Below are positions 1 to 10,200 of a DNA stretch of 51,479 bases, in pieces. Within the stretch, counting starts at the first letter, position 1. Each line of letters starts with the position of its first letter. The notes beneath the pieces are model-generated. The model was not told the origin of the DNA and searched no databases. It worked only from the letters and a program-made list of their open reading frames with translations. The position numbers and the translations under genes were made by a program. The stretch comes from Prosthecobacter debontii. Lineage in GTDB: Bacteria > Verrucomicrobiota > Verrucomicrobiia > Chthoniobacterales > Chthoniobacteraceae. The stretch lies in contig CAMDQC010000017.1 in assembly GCA_945905735.1 (NCBI GenBank), positions 1 through 51,479 of the forward strand, read 5' to 3'.

Positions 1-93
1 GTTTTTGCTCCACCCATCGGGTTCGTTCGCGTGCCGCTCGTCTATGATCGCTGCAATTTCCGGTAGTCCAAGTTTGAGTTTCACTCCTGCCAT
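1..93 (-). CDS. Partial hypothetical protein, N-terminus only
   Basis: An open frame starts at ATG 93-91 and runs without a stop off the left edge of the window, giving 31 residues (MAGVKLKLGLPEIAAIIDER and on). The start follows an A/G-rich stretch but no strong Shine-Dalgarno. The upstream 94-204 gap is AT-rich, unlike the coding DNA around it, and holds a small perfect hairpin (TCATTT-CGC-AAATGA, 162-176), so it is a plausible promoter region for this gene and the downstream border of nth. I do not recognise the fragment, and a short open frame in GC-rich DNA can arise by chance. Confidence 0.4.
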   Translation of the reverse strand, partial: MAGVKLKLGLPEIAAIIDERHANEPDGWSKN

Positions 94-204
94 TTCGCTT
101 TCTTGCCTTTTTACTCTAAAATGTCACTTTAATTATGAAATTTAGTATTACGCACGATCGGTCATTTCGCAAATGAGCGGGCCATTTTTCCCGAAAAATT
201 TTCG

Positions 205-855
205 CTAAACCCCGATGCGCGGGCACAGCTCAGCGATTTCGCACCCTTCGCAGAGGGGCTTTCTGGCAGAGCAGCGGCGGCGTCCGTGCCAGATGATCCA
301 GTGGCTAAACAGCGCCCATTGCCCGCGGGGGATGAGCTTTATTAAGTCCTCCTCGATTTTCTCGGCGGTGGTTTCTTTCGTCAGCCCGAGCCGCGTGCTG
401 AGGCGGGTGACGTGTGTATCCACGACGACGCCTTCATTGATGCCGAAGACGTTGCCGAGCACGACGTTCGCCGTCTTTCGCCCGACTCCTGCCAGCGCGG
501 TGAGCGCGTCCATCTCTGGCGGGACTTCGCCGCCGTGCTGGGCGACGAGGCTCGTGCAACAGGCTTTGATGTTCTTTGCTTTGTTGCGGAAAAAGCCCGT
601 CGTCTTCACGAGGTCTTCGAGTTGCTCGATAGGCAGCGCGACGTAATCGGCGGCAGTCTTGCACACGCGGAAGAGGTCTTTCGTGACGATGTTCACGCGC
701 TTGTCGGTGCATTGTGCGCTGAGGATCGTGGCGACGAGCAGCTCCAGCGGCGTGGTGTAATCAAGCTCGCAATGCGCGTCGGGATACGTCGCGGCGAGGC
801 TCGTGCAGATGGCTTGCGTCCGCTTCGTGCGGTCGGCAGCGGATTCGCGGGGCAT
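205..855 (-). CDS. nth: Endonuclease III, base-excision DNA glycosylase/AP lyase
   Basis: This enzyme removes oxidised pyrimidines from DNA and nicks the abasic site. The 216 residues match the family length of about 210. The helix-hairpin-helix LAGVGRKTA lies at 121-129 with the expected catalytic Lys127, and the catalytic Asp is Asp146 in VVDTHV. The C-terminal [4Fe-4S] loop is intact as Cys195-x6-Cys202-x2-Cys205-x5-Cys211. The ATG at 855 lies 7 bp after the stop of a small lipoprotein gene, so it is probably the last gene of a minus-strand operon. Family assignment is secure and nothing appears to be missing. Confidence 0.96.
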   Translation of the reverse strand: MPRESAADRTKRTQAICTSLAATYPDAHCELDYTTPLELLVATILSAQCTDKRVNIVTKDLFRVCKTAADYVALPIEQLEDLVKTTGFFRNKAKNIKACCTSLVAQHGGEVPPEMDALTALAGVGRKTANVVLGNVFGINEGVVVDTHVTRLSTRLGLTKETTAEKIEEDLIKLIPRGQWALFSHWIIWHGRRRCSARKPLCEGCEIAELCPRIGV

Positions 856-862
856 CGCCCGG

Positions 863-1099
863 CTACTTCTTGGGGCGGCCTGCTTCTAGGGCCTTCGCCT
901 TCGCCAGAGCTTCCTGTGCCCGAGGATCGTCGGGGAATTTTTCGGCGAGCTGCTTGTAGGCTTTGATCGCGCTCTCTCGCTTAAACTGCCGGAGCTTCTC
1001 CCGCTCGAGTTCTTTCTTCTCGGCTTCGCTCTGCTCTTTGCAGCCTGTCGCGCAGAGAGCGATGGCGGCGGCTGTGAAAATGGCGGCGATTTTGAGCAT
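863..1099 (-). CDS. Small lipoprotein with one TPR-like helix pair
   Basis: This 78-aa protein has an N-terminal hydrophobic segment (residues 1-17) followed by the lipobox-like ATGC with Cys20, so it is probably a lipid-anchored envelope protein. The mature part begins with a highly charged Glu/Lys helix. It ends with AIKAYKQLAEKFPDDPRAQEAL, which has the A/Y/P spacing of a single tetratricopeptide unit. It sits between a large TPR protein (62 bp upstream) and nth (7 bp downstream). A role beside the large TPR protein is inference from position and shared repeat type only. Confidence 0.7.
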   Translation of the reverse strand: MLKIAAIFTAAAIALCATGCKEQSEAEKKELEREKLRQFKRESAIKAYKQLAEKFPDDPRAQEALAKAKALEAGRPKK

Positions 1100-1161
1100 T
1101 CAGAGTTTTTCGGGTGAGCGGAAAGGTCCGCTGTTTTCGTTATTCGGCAGCAGGTGCCAAG

Positions 1162-4100
1162 TTATTTCTTTGCGGTTTTGTCTTTGTCGTCCTTCGCGGG
1201 TTCTCCAGCGGCGTCTTTGGCCGCTTTGGGATCGGCAGGCTTTGCGTCTGTTGGCTTGGCGGGCTCGGGAGCTTTGGGCGCGGGTTTTTTCTTACCCGCG
1301 AGGAATTTTTCCCGCTCATCCTTGAGCATCACCGGGAGTTTTCCGGTCGCTTGCTGTTCGAGCAAGTTGGCCCCGCGCCAGAGCCCGTCTGCGCTTACGC
1401 CGGGGACGCTCTCGTAGCTATTGGCGATCTTCACGAAGTTATCCACCGCGCTGTCGTAGTCCTTCTCCATCTCTTTGATCCGGGCGACGAGGAACAGCGT
1501 CTTGGCGGGCAGATCAAACACCTTGTGGTTGATTTTGAAGACCTTTTGCAGCCGAGCGATGAAATCGTCTTCGAGCTTACCTTCATCCACTTTCGCGCGG
1601 ATGATGCCGTAGTCTGCCTCCAGCACTTTCTTGGACGTGCCAAACGCCGTTTGTAGCTCCTGAAACTTAGTGGCGGCATCCTTGATATTCCCCTGAGCTT
1701 CCAAAACCTTGCCTAGCCAAAACAGCGCAGTCGCCTGCGGGTCTTGCGCTTCTTTCGGGTAATCAGCGGCGAGCTTTGCCGCAACTTCGTTCACCTTGTC
1801 GTATTTCTTCTCCGCGAGCAGTCCCTCCATGTAACGGTCAAGGTCGTCGGCGGTAAATTTCACGTCGGCTTTGTAAGCGTCGTTCATCGCACGCATCGCT
1901 TGCGGGCGGGTCTTTTCCCACAGAGCTGCGCCGAGAGCAAAGAGGACGTTGCTCCTCACGGCGGGCTTGCTGTCGTACTTCGCGGCTAGGTCTTTGAAGT
2001 AGCCTTCGACTTTCGCGGCGTTCGCCGGGTCGGCTGCGGTCCGCGCTCTTTGGACGGTGACGAGCTTCTCCAACCCCTCGCCGACTCTGTTGAGCTCGGC
2101 GGGCTGGTCGGCGTATTTTTCGAGGATTTTCTCGACGGCTTTGGTGGCGTTATCCACGGCTTCCTGCCAGACGAGTTTCTCGTCGGCATTCATAATGACG
2201 AAGTTCTTCTGCGGGATCTGCGCCGTCCACTTCGCCGCGATTTTGACCAGCGATTGATCGCCGCGTTTTGCCTCTGGGTTCTTCTCCAGCTCGAAGTCCA
2301 CAAACTCCATGAGCTTCTTGGCTCCGTCGCGGGTATTTTGCAGAGCGTTGACGGATTTCCCGTCAGGCCCCGAGCGAGTGAAGAGGATTTCCGCCAGATT
2401 GTTAAAGGCGTAATAAATCTTGTCGTTGTCTGGATAGGCTTTGATCAGCCCCTCCATCAACTCCGCACATTTCGCGTAGTCTTTCCGCTCTTGGTAGATG
2501 TCAAAGCGACGGAAAAACGTATCGGCAGCACTCTCGGATTCAGGCCATTTCTCTACAAGTTTCGCAAACGCCGTGACGGCTTGGTCCTTCTGCTCCGTGA
2601 CGGCAAGGCTCTTGGCGAGGAGATACTGTGCGGTCGGCACATTCTTCGCCGTGTTCTCACTCTTCGGCGTCCCGGCGCTGTAAGTATCCACGTATTTCGA
2701 GAGCACCGGGATCGCGTCCTTCGGCGACTTCCCTGCCAATATCTGCGCGATGCCAAACTCGGCGTCTTCCTTGTAGGAATACGTCGCATACTTATCTATG
2801 ACGATCTGGTAGGCGGCAATCGCCGCGTCCGCCATTGCCGGGTCGCCCTTCTCGCGGGCCATGACTTCTTTGATGTTGCCCACCACAAACTGAAGGTTCG
2901 CTGCGACGTCTTCCTTTGGGTTCGTGGAAAGTGCCACCTCAATCGCCTTGAGCGCCTCTTCATACTTCCCGAGCTTGGTGAGCGCCGCTGCGAGCAGCGC
3001 GTTTGCCTCGCCGACCAAGCGCCACGGCTTGAAGTCCGCCATGCCGTCATTCACGACGGCGATCGCCTTATCCATGTTCTCGTTTTTCCCGCTATCAATG
3101 AGCAATTTTGCCAGCAAAACGGGCAGGTTATCCCCGTTCGTGTTGCCCTTAAACTTCGCGCGGAACTCCTCGTAAGCGACCTGCGTCTTTTCGAGGTTGT
3201 TCTGCTCTGCATAAGTCAGGCACAGCATCCCAGCGACGGCGGGGAGCGCGTCCTTGTCGCCTTTCAGCAGTTCCTCCTGCCCTTGCAGGTAGCGGATTAG
3301 CACGCGGGATTCGTCGCTCTTTTTCTGGAAAAGATAGATGCGAGCGAGGGCGAGCTTTGCCGAGAGGTATTGGTCCTGCCCGGTCTTGTAGCGGTCGAGT
3401 TTTTGCTCCTCGATGTCGATGAGGTTTTCGAGCCGCGCCATCTGTATCGGGTAGTTCGGCCCCGGCTGGATGAGCGGTATTTGGCGCTTCAAGTAATCAA
3501 TCTTCGCCTGCTGCGCCGCGAGCACTTCCTCTCGTGCTCGTACTGCACGGAACGCCTCATAGGAACCCGTGAGAAATTGTTGCTGGAGCGCCTTCTTTTT
3601 CTCCTCATCGGGTGCGCTGGCATTTTGGCTCCGGGTGAGCTGCATCTGCGCGATGTAGAAGGTTGCCTCGTTGCTCATGGCGAGGTCGCCACTGCCTTGA
3701 TAGACCTTCACCAAATGCGGCTGCGCCTGGTCGTAAATCTTCAGCGCCTTCTCCACAGCCTCCGGCGGCGCTTCTTTACCCGCCTTGGACTCCATCTGCT
3801 CTGCTGCGCTGGCAAAAAGGGCACGCCCCTCTGACAGCACTGCATCCCAGTAAAGCGGAGTCTTCTGTGGGCCGAGATTTTCCACTGCCCCGTAGCCCTT
3901 CACCGCCTCGTCGTATTTCCCCACCTGCATGAGCAGCGTCGCCCGGAGGAAGTGTGCGTTATCATACTCTCGCGATTGCGGGAACAGCCTCAGGAACGTC
4001 TCATACTCCCCGACTGCCAGCTCGAAAATCTTGTTCTGCGCCTGCTTCTGCGGTGGCGAATCGGACGGCATCTTGACGCCTTTGAGCGTGGCCGATTTCG

Positions 4101-4479
4101 CGATCAACATCTGCGCCGCTTCCTTCCCCGGAGCCTCGATCTTTGGGTTGGCGATAATCTCCTTCAAGTGCCGCAGCGGGGAATCGTAGTCGCCCTCTTG
4201 AATGTAGCAGACCGCCAGCTTGAACTTCGCGTCCAGCGACTTCGGGGAGAGCATCTTGTATTTCTCCAAGAACTTCTCGAAGCCCTTCATGGCTCCCTTG
4301 TAGTTCTTCTGGTCCATCAGCGCACTCGCGGCTTCGAACTCCTTCGCGTCGCTAGACGTGACGGCGGGCGGCGGCGTAGGCAACTGCGCGTGGAGCGGCG
4401 GCAGCAAAAAAGCCGCAGAGCCCGTTAGGATGGCGCTTGCGGTCAGTAAGGAGATGCGGGAGCGAATGATAGTTTTCAT
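1162..4479 (-). CDS. Large secreted TPR-repeat protein
   Basis: I place the start at ATG 4479 because it begins a clear signal peptide (MKTIIRSRISLLTASAILTG, cleavage near LHAQ). The frame is open further upstream to 4761, but that part is Arg/Ser-rich and overlaps the SUI1-like gene in another frame. The 1105-aa product consists of helical tetratricopeptide-type repeats along most of its length (for example VGKYDEAVKGYGAVENLGP, LGKYEEALKAIEVALSTNP, QGNIKDAATKFQELQTAFG). It ends in a Lys/Pro/Ala/Asp-rich low-complexity tail. It is probably a periplasmic scaffold, similar in architecture to YbgF/BamD-like TPR proteins. No catalytic domain is visible, and the exact partner is unknown. Confidence 0.85.
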   Translation of the reverse strand: MKTIIRSRISLLTASAILTGSAAFLLPPLHAQLPTPPPAVTSSDAKEFEAASALMDQKNYKGAMKGFEKFLEKYKMLSPKSLDAKFKLAVCYIQEGDYDSPLRHLKEIIANPKIEAPGKEAAQMLIAKSATLKGVKMPSDSPPQKQAQNKIFELAVGEYETFLRLFPQSREYDNAHFLRATLLMQVGKYDEAVKGYGAVENLGPQKTPLYWDAVLSEGRALFASAAEQMESKAGKEAPPEAVEKALKIYDQAQPHLVKVYQGSGDLAMSNEATFYIAQMQLTRSQNASAPDEEKKKALQQQFLTGSYEAFRAVRAREEVLAAQQAKIDYLKRQIPLIQPGPNYPIQMARLENLIDIEEQKLDRYKTGQDQYLSAKLALARIYLFQKKSDESRVLIRYLQGQEELLKGDKDALPAVAGMLCLTYAEQNNLEKTQVAYEEFRAKFKGNTNGDNLPVLLAKLLIDSGKNENMDKAIAVVNDGMADFKPWRLVGEANALLAAALTKLGKYEEALKAIEVALSTNPKEDVAANLQFVVGNIKEVMAREKGDPAMADAAIAAYQIVIDKYATYSYKEDAEFGIAQILAGKSPKDAIPVLSKYVDTYSAGTPKSENTAKNVPTAQYLLAKSLAVTEQKDQAVTAFAKLVEKWPESESAADTFFRRFDIYQERKDYAKCAELMEGLIKAYPDNDKIYYAFNNLAEILFTRSGPDGKSVNALQNTRDGAKKLMEFVDFELEKNPEAKRGDQSLVKIAAKWTAQIPQKNFVIMNADEKLVWQEAVDNATKAVEKILEKYADQPAELNRVGEGLEKLVTVQRARTAADPANAAKVEGYFKDLAAKYDSKPAVRSNVLFALGAALWEKTRPQAMRAMNDAYKADVKFTADDLDRYMEGLLAEKKYDKVNEVAAKLAADYPKEAQDPQATALFWLGKVLEAQGNIKDAATKFQELQTAFGTSKKVLEADYGIIRAKVDEGKLEDDFIARLQKVFKINHKVFDLPAKTLFLVARIKEMEKDYDSAVDNFVKIANSYESVPGVSADGLWRGANLLEQQATGKLPVMLKDEREKFLAGKKKPAPKAPEPAKPTDAKPADPKAAKDAAGEPAKDDKDKTAKK

Positions 4480-4576
4480 ACGGAGCTGGTGAACTTTTGG
4501 TGTAGCGTAGTGAAGCGCAGAATATTGCGCCAAGTAAATCCCTGTTAGAAAAAAGATCGTTTCAATCCCGTGACGC

Positions 4577-4963
4577 TCACACCCCGGCGACCTGCCAGCC
4601 GAGGCTTTCGAGAAAAACGCGCACCTTCCCAGACTGGTCGCCCTGCATCTCGATCGTCCGCTCCCGCACCGTCCCGCCCGTCCCGAGCGACTTGCGAAGC
4701 TGCTTGGCGAGGTCCTCCAGCGCATCCGCCGAAAACCCCGGCGGGAAATCGTGAACGACAATCACCGCCCTCCCCCCGCGATGCGCCGTCTCCTTTCGCA
4801 AAACCACGCGCCCCAGCCGCTTCGCCTTCGTCGGTGCGGCGGTTGGCTGCGCTGGCCCCTCGGGGAGTGGCCCGAGGTTCAGCCCGGCAAAGGCATTGCC
4901 CAAACCCGCTAGGCCAGACTGCTCGGGGCTCAACTCGACACGCTTGTTTTTTTCAGGACGCAT
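4577..4963 (-). CDS. SUI1/eIF1-like translation factor (YciH family)
   Basis: The 128-aa product has a variable N-terminus of about 45 residues followed by the SUI1 fold. Visible signatures are GRVVLRKETAHRGGRAVIVV (about 51-70), the Gly-rich turn KSLGTGGTVRE (about 91-101) and the closing segment IEMQGDQSGKVRVFLESLGW. In bacteria this family (YciH in E. coli) is an eIF1-like protein linked to discrimination of start codons and to stress-time translation; its physiological role remains limited. It lies between the caspase-like gene (57 bp upstream) and the large TPR gene (97 bp downstream), all on the same strand. No functional link with these neighbours is evident. Confidence 0.88.
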   Translation of the reverse strand: MRPEKNKRVELSPEQSGLAGLGNAFAGLNLGPLPEGPAQPTAAPTKAKRLGRVVLRKETAHRGGRAVIVVHDFPPGFSADALEDLAKQLRKSLGTGGTVRERTIEMQGDQSGKVRVFLESLGWQVAGV

Positions 4964-5020
4964 AAGAGCCCGTTAGCCCATCTCGCGGCGGGGCGGAAGC
5001 GGGAAAATCGAAGACACCCA

Positions 5021-6364
5021 TCACTTCATCGCCGCAAGTGCTGCGAGGGCGAGCTTCCTTGCGCCGGGTTGTTTGAGCTTTGAGTCGGCGGCTCGGGTGA
5101 AATCGGCTTTGGCTTCGTCCCTCCGCTCCAGCGCAAGAAAAGCGCGGCCTCGGTTATAGAGAATGTAGGCGTCGTCGGGCGTCAATCCGGCGGCGGCGTT
5201 GAAAGCAGCGAGCGCGTCTTCATTCTTCGCGAGTAAAAGGAGCGCGTCACCGCGTCGGCTGTGGGCTTTTGCAGAAAGTACGACTTCCCCAGTGGGGAGG
5301 CAATCGGCGATGGCGGCGAGGATGAGGTCGCAGGATTGCAGCGCGGCCTCGGCACGCGGTGCGGATGTCTTCGGGTCGCGGAGGCTTTCTTTGACTTGGT
5401 CGAGCAACGTCGCGAGCGGCGCAACAGGCTCTTTTCCGGGACCACGACTGCGGGTAAATCGGCGGATGGCTTCGACGCAGCGGGCTGTGTCGCCGGCGGC
5501 GGCGAGTTTGCCGAGGTCGGCGACGCTGGGCAGCGGGATGGGCTGTCCTTTTGGGATGGCTTCAGCCGAGGGTGTTTGTCCGGCGAGGTAGATGTCGTCG
5601 CCGATGAGCCGCGAGTATTCGGCGGGGACTTGTTTCCCCTCCGAACGCTCAATGACCCGAGCGCGAGTGCGCTTGAACACTTGCTCGATCGTGAGCCCGG
5701 GCGCGCGAAGTTGGGCGATGAGTTCCTCGGTGTAGAGGCCGTTCGCCCCATCACCGTCGGATGCGGCGTGCCCGGCGTCGGTGGCAAATGCGATGAGGGA
5801 ACCAGCGGGAGGGTTCATTTCCACAAGCCCGCCGCGCGCGGCATCGCGGTTCGCGGGGTTGCGGGCGACGGGCGTGGAGCGGCAGGCGTCGAGGATGACG
5901 AGGTTGCAGCGGACGCCGGAGCTGCTCATCTCGGCGACGACTTGTTCGGCGTTGAGCAGCTTGGTTTCCGCCAGCAAGCGCAGGCTTCCCCCGCTGGCGG
6001 CGTCCGGGCTGTAGCCGGACTTGGTGGGCAAAAGGTAGTTCGCACCCTCGACGGAAATCCCGTGTCCGGCGAAGTAGAATAGGCCGACTTCCGCACCGCT
6101 GAGTTTTGCGCGAAACTTGATGATCGCAGCGAGGAGTTCATCGCGGGTGTCATTGTGCTCTTCGATGACGAAGAAGCCGAGGGTGCGAAGGGTAGTCGCC
6201 ATCGCCTTTGCGTCGTTCACCGTGTTGCGCAACGGGCCGACTGCGGGCTCGTAGCGACTGTTGCCGATGACGAGCGCGATGCGCTTGGGCGCGTCGGCAG
6301 CTTGGGAATAAATAAGCGAGCAGAGCAGGGCGACGAAGAGACGGATGCAGATGTTGATTTGCAC
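5021..6364 (-). CDS. Secreted caspase-like (peptidase C14) protein with C-terminal TPR
   Basis: After a signal peptide (residues 1-22, ending IYSQAADA) comes a caspase-fold p20-like domain. KRIALVIGNSRYEP (27-40) is the classical first strand, FYFAGHG carries catalytic His101, and LVILDACRS carries catalytic Cys161. A loop resembling FATDAGHAASDGDGANGLYTEEL follows the dyad, as in metacaspase/orthocaspase relatives. Residues from about 355 to 447 form TPR-like helices (AHSRRGDALLLLAKNEDALAAF, YILYNRGRAFLALERRDEA). The dyad is intact, so peptidase activity is plausible; specificity in this family is often for Arg/Lys. It diverges, across 52 bp, from an NlpC/P60-type lipoprotein gene. Confidence 0.9.
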   Translation of the reverse strand: MQINICIRLFVALLCSLIYSQAADAPKRIALVIGNSRYEPAVGPLRNTVNDAKAMATTLRTLGFFVIEEHNDTRDELLAAIIKFRAKLSGAEVGLFYFAGHGISVEGANYLLPTKSGYSPDAASGGSLRLLAETKLLNAEQVVAEMSSSGVRCNLVILDACRSTPVARNPANRDAARGGLVEMNPPAGSLIAFATDAGHAASDGDGANGLYTEELIAQLRAPGLTIEQVFKRTRARVIERSEGKQVPAEYSRLIGDDIYLAGQTPSAEAIPKGQPIPLPSVADLGKLAAAGDTARCVEAIRRFTRSRGPGKEPVAPLATLLDQVKESLRDPKTSAPRAEAALQSCDLILAAIADCLPTGEVVLSAKAHSRRGDALLLLAKNEDALAAFNAAAGLTPDDAYILYNRGRAFLALERRDEAKADFTRAADSKLKQPGARKLALAALAAMK

Positions 6365-6416
6365 AGTAGCGAGAGCGGGTTAGAACGCCGCAAAGCGAAG
6401 CCCTTTGCAAGCCACC

Positions 6417-7238
6417 ATGATTTTCACGCGTATTCTCAGCCCACTCGTCGCAGCCATTCTCGCAGGATGCGCCTCGCCGCCGTCGGCCTCGCTCACGCCG
6501 GGCGATGCCTCTGCGCCCTCGCAGGTGACGCCGACGGAAGCGCTCGCCATCGCACAGAAGCTCGCCACTCACGCTTGGTGTCCGTTTTCCAAAAACATCC
6601 TGCATGGCCGCGATAAAAGCGGCGTGCTCGTGAACACTCCCGACGCCACTTTTCGCGAACAGCCCGAGCGCCCTGGCTGGTGGATGCCTGGCGAGGTGAA
6701 TGCGGGCGTGCCGTATAAATGGGGCGGCTTCGACGATACGGCGTCGTTCGATGCCGCCATCGCCAACGGACTCGCCGCTGGCGACGTTTCCTCTCCGGCC
6801 AAACGCCGCGCCGACAACACCGCCGTGAGCGCACAGGCGGCTGGCGTGGATTGCTCCGGCTTCGTTTCGCGCTGTCTCAAATTGCCATCGGTCCACGATA
6901 CCACGCAGCTCCCGTCGGTCTGCACCGTCCTGCCCGACGCTGCGGCCCTGCGGCCCGGCGACTTGCTAAACATCCCCCATCGCCACGTCCTGCTCTGCGC
7001 TGGCTGGGCGACGCCGGACCGCAAGTGGATCTATTTTTACGAAACTGGCGGCGCTCCTGAGCATTGGAAGCCGGGGCTGAAACAAGCACCTCTCGCCGCC
7101 CTGCTCGCGCTCGGCTATCAGCCTCTCCGCTATCGCGGGATGGCCACGGAGTCGCGCACCGACGGCAAGCAAATCCTCACCCGCGCCGCGCTCAGCACTG
7201 CGCCGGTCATCACACATCCGACCATCGGCGAGCCGTGA
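6417..7238 (+). CDS. NlpC/P60-like lipoprotein, probable cell-wall hydrolase
   Basis: The start is set at ATG 6417, which directly precedes a lipoprotein signal (hydrophobic run ending ILAGC, lipid Cys18); a TTG at 6405 in the same frame would add only four residues. The 273-aa product contains GVDCSGFVSRC with putative nucleophile Cys146 and PHRHVLLCAGW with putative His190. This is the Cys-His arrangement of NlpC/P60 peptidases, which cut peptide stems of peptidoglycan. The spacing and the long N-terminal half (VPYKWGGFDD, about 99-107) are typical of the family's lipoprotein members. It is a single gene, divergent from the caspase-like gene and convergent with the giant CotH protein gene. 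Confidence 0.8.
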   Translation: MIFTRILSPLVAAILAGCASPPSASLTPGDASAPSQVTPTEALAIAQKLATHAWCPFSKNILHGRDKSGVLVNTPDATFREQPERPGWWMPGEVNAGVPYKWGGFDDTASFDAAIANGLAAGDVSSPAKRRADNTAVSAQAAGVDCSGFVSRCLKLPSVHDTTQLPSVCTVLPDAAALRPGDLLNIPHRHVLLCAGWATPDRKWIYFYETGGAPEHWKPGLKQAPLAALLALGYQPLRYRGMATESRTDGKQILTRAALSTAPVITHPTIGEP

Positions 7239-10200
7239 TTACGGCGTCACTTTCAGCCGGATGAAACGCGTCTCGCCAGCGGGCGCGTTGTCGGTGGCGC
7301 GGATGGTTTGGGTGATGCCGTCGTCCGCGAGGACTGTCTCGGTGATGTCGCCGGGCAGCGGGTCGGCCCACGCGGCGAGGTTGCCGGTGACTTGCACCGT
7401 GTAGTTCACAAAGGGCGAGGATTTTTGCCGCGTGTAGGTGAGCGTGAGATGCCCGGCGTCGAGTGCGGTGAGTGTGCCATCGCCGCCCGTGCCGCTGAAT
7501 GGATTCAGCCCCAGCGCCCACTCGAACCAATTCGTGCGCCCGTCGCCATCCGGGTCGTCGTTGAGCGTGCCGAGGCCGGGGTTGCGCAGCAGCCACGCAC
7601 CGGGCGTGTCGCGCATCGTCACGCTCACGTCGTCTTGCACAGAAAGCGCCGTATCGCTCGCGGTGAGGCGCAGGGTGAAAGTGCCGGGCAACTCGAATGT
7701 GGCGGTCGTCGCAGGCGCAGCAGGCGCGGTGAATGTGACTGCGCCGGGGCCGTTCACTTTGCTCCACGCGGAGTTGAGAGCGGCGGGCAGTGTGTCGTCG
7801 TCCACGCTGCCCGCGAGCGGCGTGCTTGGGAGATACGCGGTGATGTCGGCACCGGCGCTGATGGTGGGCGCGAGGTTCGGCTCGTTCGCGCCGGGCGAGC
7901 CGCCGAGGGCTGCGGATGCGCGCCAATTCGAGGCGGTGCTGGATGGGCCTGTGGGGTTGTAAATCGCGAGCGTTCTGCCGCCGCCATCCGTCGTGGGATA
8001 CCACACGTCGTCATAGGTAAAGTCGGCAATGGTCGCGCCGCTGGCGTTTTTCAAAACGACGCGCTCGCCGCCACTATCGAGGTCGCCGACGAATGGACCG
8101 AGCACATTGGGCACGCCGGGATAGCGCGTGGAAAACGCCTGCGGATTCGCTGCGAGGACCGCAAATGCACCGGGTGCCAGCGTGATGCCTTGGGTGTTTG
8201 TGAGCGTGAAATCGGCAGCCAATTCGAGCTTGATTCCGCCGAGGTCCACGGATGTCGCGCCGATGTTTTTCACCTCGATGAACTCGAAGTCCGATGTGTC
8301 GAAAACCGGGTTCACCGCAAGCTCGGCGGCGGTTGGCGGAGTGGGGTGATAGTTGATCTCCGTGATAGCGAGATTGCCGCTGGCAGCCAGCGTGTTGTTG
8401 GAAAACCTCGCCTCTGTCGGTCCACTCCACGCGCTGCGTAGTGGAGGATTATTCGCGCCGATGAGCACCGCCGCATTGCTCAGCCACGCGGCATTGTAAG
8501 CACGCGCCTTCACCCGCGTCGTGGTGCTAATCGCCAGCGGAGCCGAATAGACAAACACGTTGCCGCCGCTCGGTGCAGCGCCGCCGCTCGGGCGCGGGTC
8601 CGTGCCATCGAGCGTGTAGTAGATCGTCGCGCCCGCTGGCCCGCTGATCGAGAGCGAGAGGCTGCTGATATTCTGGCTGCTGTGGCTGAACGTCACGGGC
8701 GCGACCCACTGTGAGTCGAAGAAGTTCGCCCGCTGCTGGAGATAGTCTTTGATACGCTGCACCTCGGCGGCTTGGGTCGCGGCATAGACGGTGCCGGTGA
8801 ACGGACTCGTCCACGCGCGCTTCGTCTGCGCCCAGCGCGCTAAGTCGCGCGTGACGGCCTCGGCGGTGAGTTCGGCGTTCAGCGTATCGAGTAACGTGTT
8901 CACGCTCGCGGCGGAGAATGCGCCGCGCCGCAGCTCCACCCAACGGTCTATGTAGCGTTGGTAAAAGTCGGCGTCGGTGAAGAGCCTCGCCCACCAAGTG
9001 TAATTGAAAAAGTCCGTGCCGAGGTCGCCCGTCTGCGAGCGCCAAGTCGCGGGATTCGCATCGCGCCCATCGGTGGAGGAAAGCCCGCGATCCACGTCCC
9101 AGACAGGGCCAAACGCGATTTTACCACCGCGCTCTTTGTGCAGGAACCCGCTGAGCCGGAGCCCGTCCACATTGAACGTCCATACATTCATCAGGTGATG
9201 ATCCACGGCCGCCCCGACATCGAGCCACGCAGCGTAACCGGTGATGGGGTTCGTGTAGCTTGCGCTGTCGAGCGCGGTCTTGAACGACGCGATGGTGCTC
9301 GTGAGATACTGCTCTTGCGGGTCGCGCTGCGGCGACTTCACCGCGTTCTCTTTCGGATAGTAGTAGGCCATCGTCTGTCCGCCCGCGCTGAAGCCGGTGT
9401 CGCCCGCATCGAGGCGATCTACTTTCCAAATAAACCCGCCAGTTTTCCCCACGGCGTCGTTGTCGTAAGTGTCGAGCTTGGTGACATCCACCCGTTCTTT
9501 CCCGCGCCGGATTTTCTCCATGACGTTGTAAGCGCCGTAGTAGTCGCCGCTCGCCGCGCCTGTGAAATTCAGCGATCCGCCGCTCGTCTCCACGAAGACC
9601 TCCGCCATCCGTGTGCGCATCGCGTCGCGTCCGATGCTGTTGCTCAGTGCGTAAAAGAACGGGTTGTGCAGGTCGGATCGGTCGTAGTTGAACGGCGCGT
9701 GGAAGACCCAATCGGAGCCATCGGGCATCCCGAGAAGCGGGATGTCGTTGTCGTCGTCGTCGCGTGCTTTACGGGCCTCGAAGTTGAAGTTCGTCTTTGC
9801 GTTCGTGAGCGTGGAGGAACCTCGGCGGTCCGCCGCGCCACGGCAAGCGAGGGTCGGCAGATTCGAGAGCCGGGCTCGCCCGTCGAGCGCCGACGGCTCC
9901 CACACCCACATGAAAACGGACTGGTCCACCGTATCGGGAAGCGTGCCGAGGCCGAAGTTCGACACGACGACGATCGGCGCGGCGGTGTTGAAGCCGGACG
10001 TTGTCCCATCGAGCAGCAGGTAGCCCGCAGTCTCTGTTTCGCCGGGCAATTTCCCCGGCTCGAAGACGCGCGCTCGCAGCAGCGATGTCGCGGAAACCGA
10101 CAGCGTCGTGCTGTAAGCGGACGATGTAGAAATGGGAGTGCTGCCATCGAGCGTGTAGCGGATCACGGCGCCCGGAGCGGGCACTTCCTCGGTGAGCGCG

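Noticed and set aside
4480-4761. 94-residue N-terminal extension of the large TPR protein
   Set aside because: It would bury the signal peptide at ATG 4479 and overlaps the SUI1-like gene.
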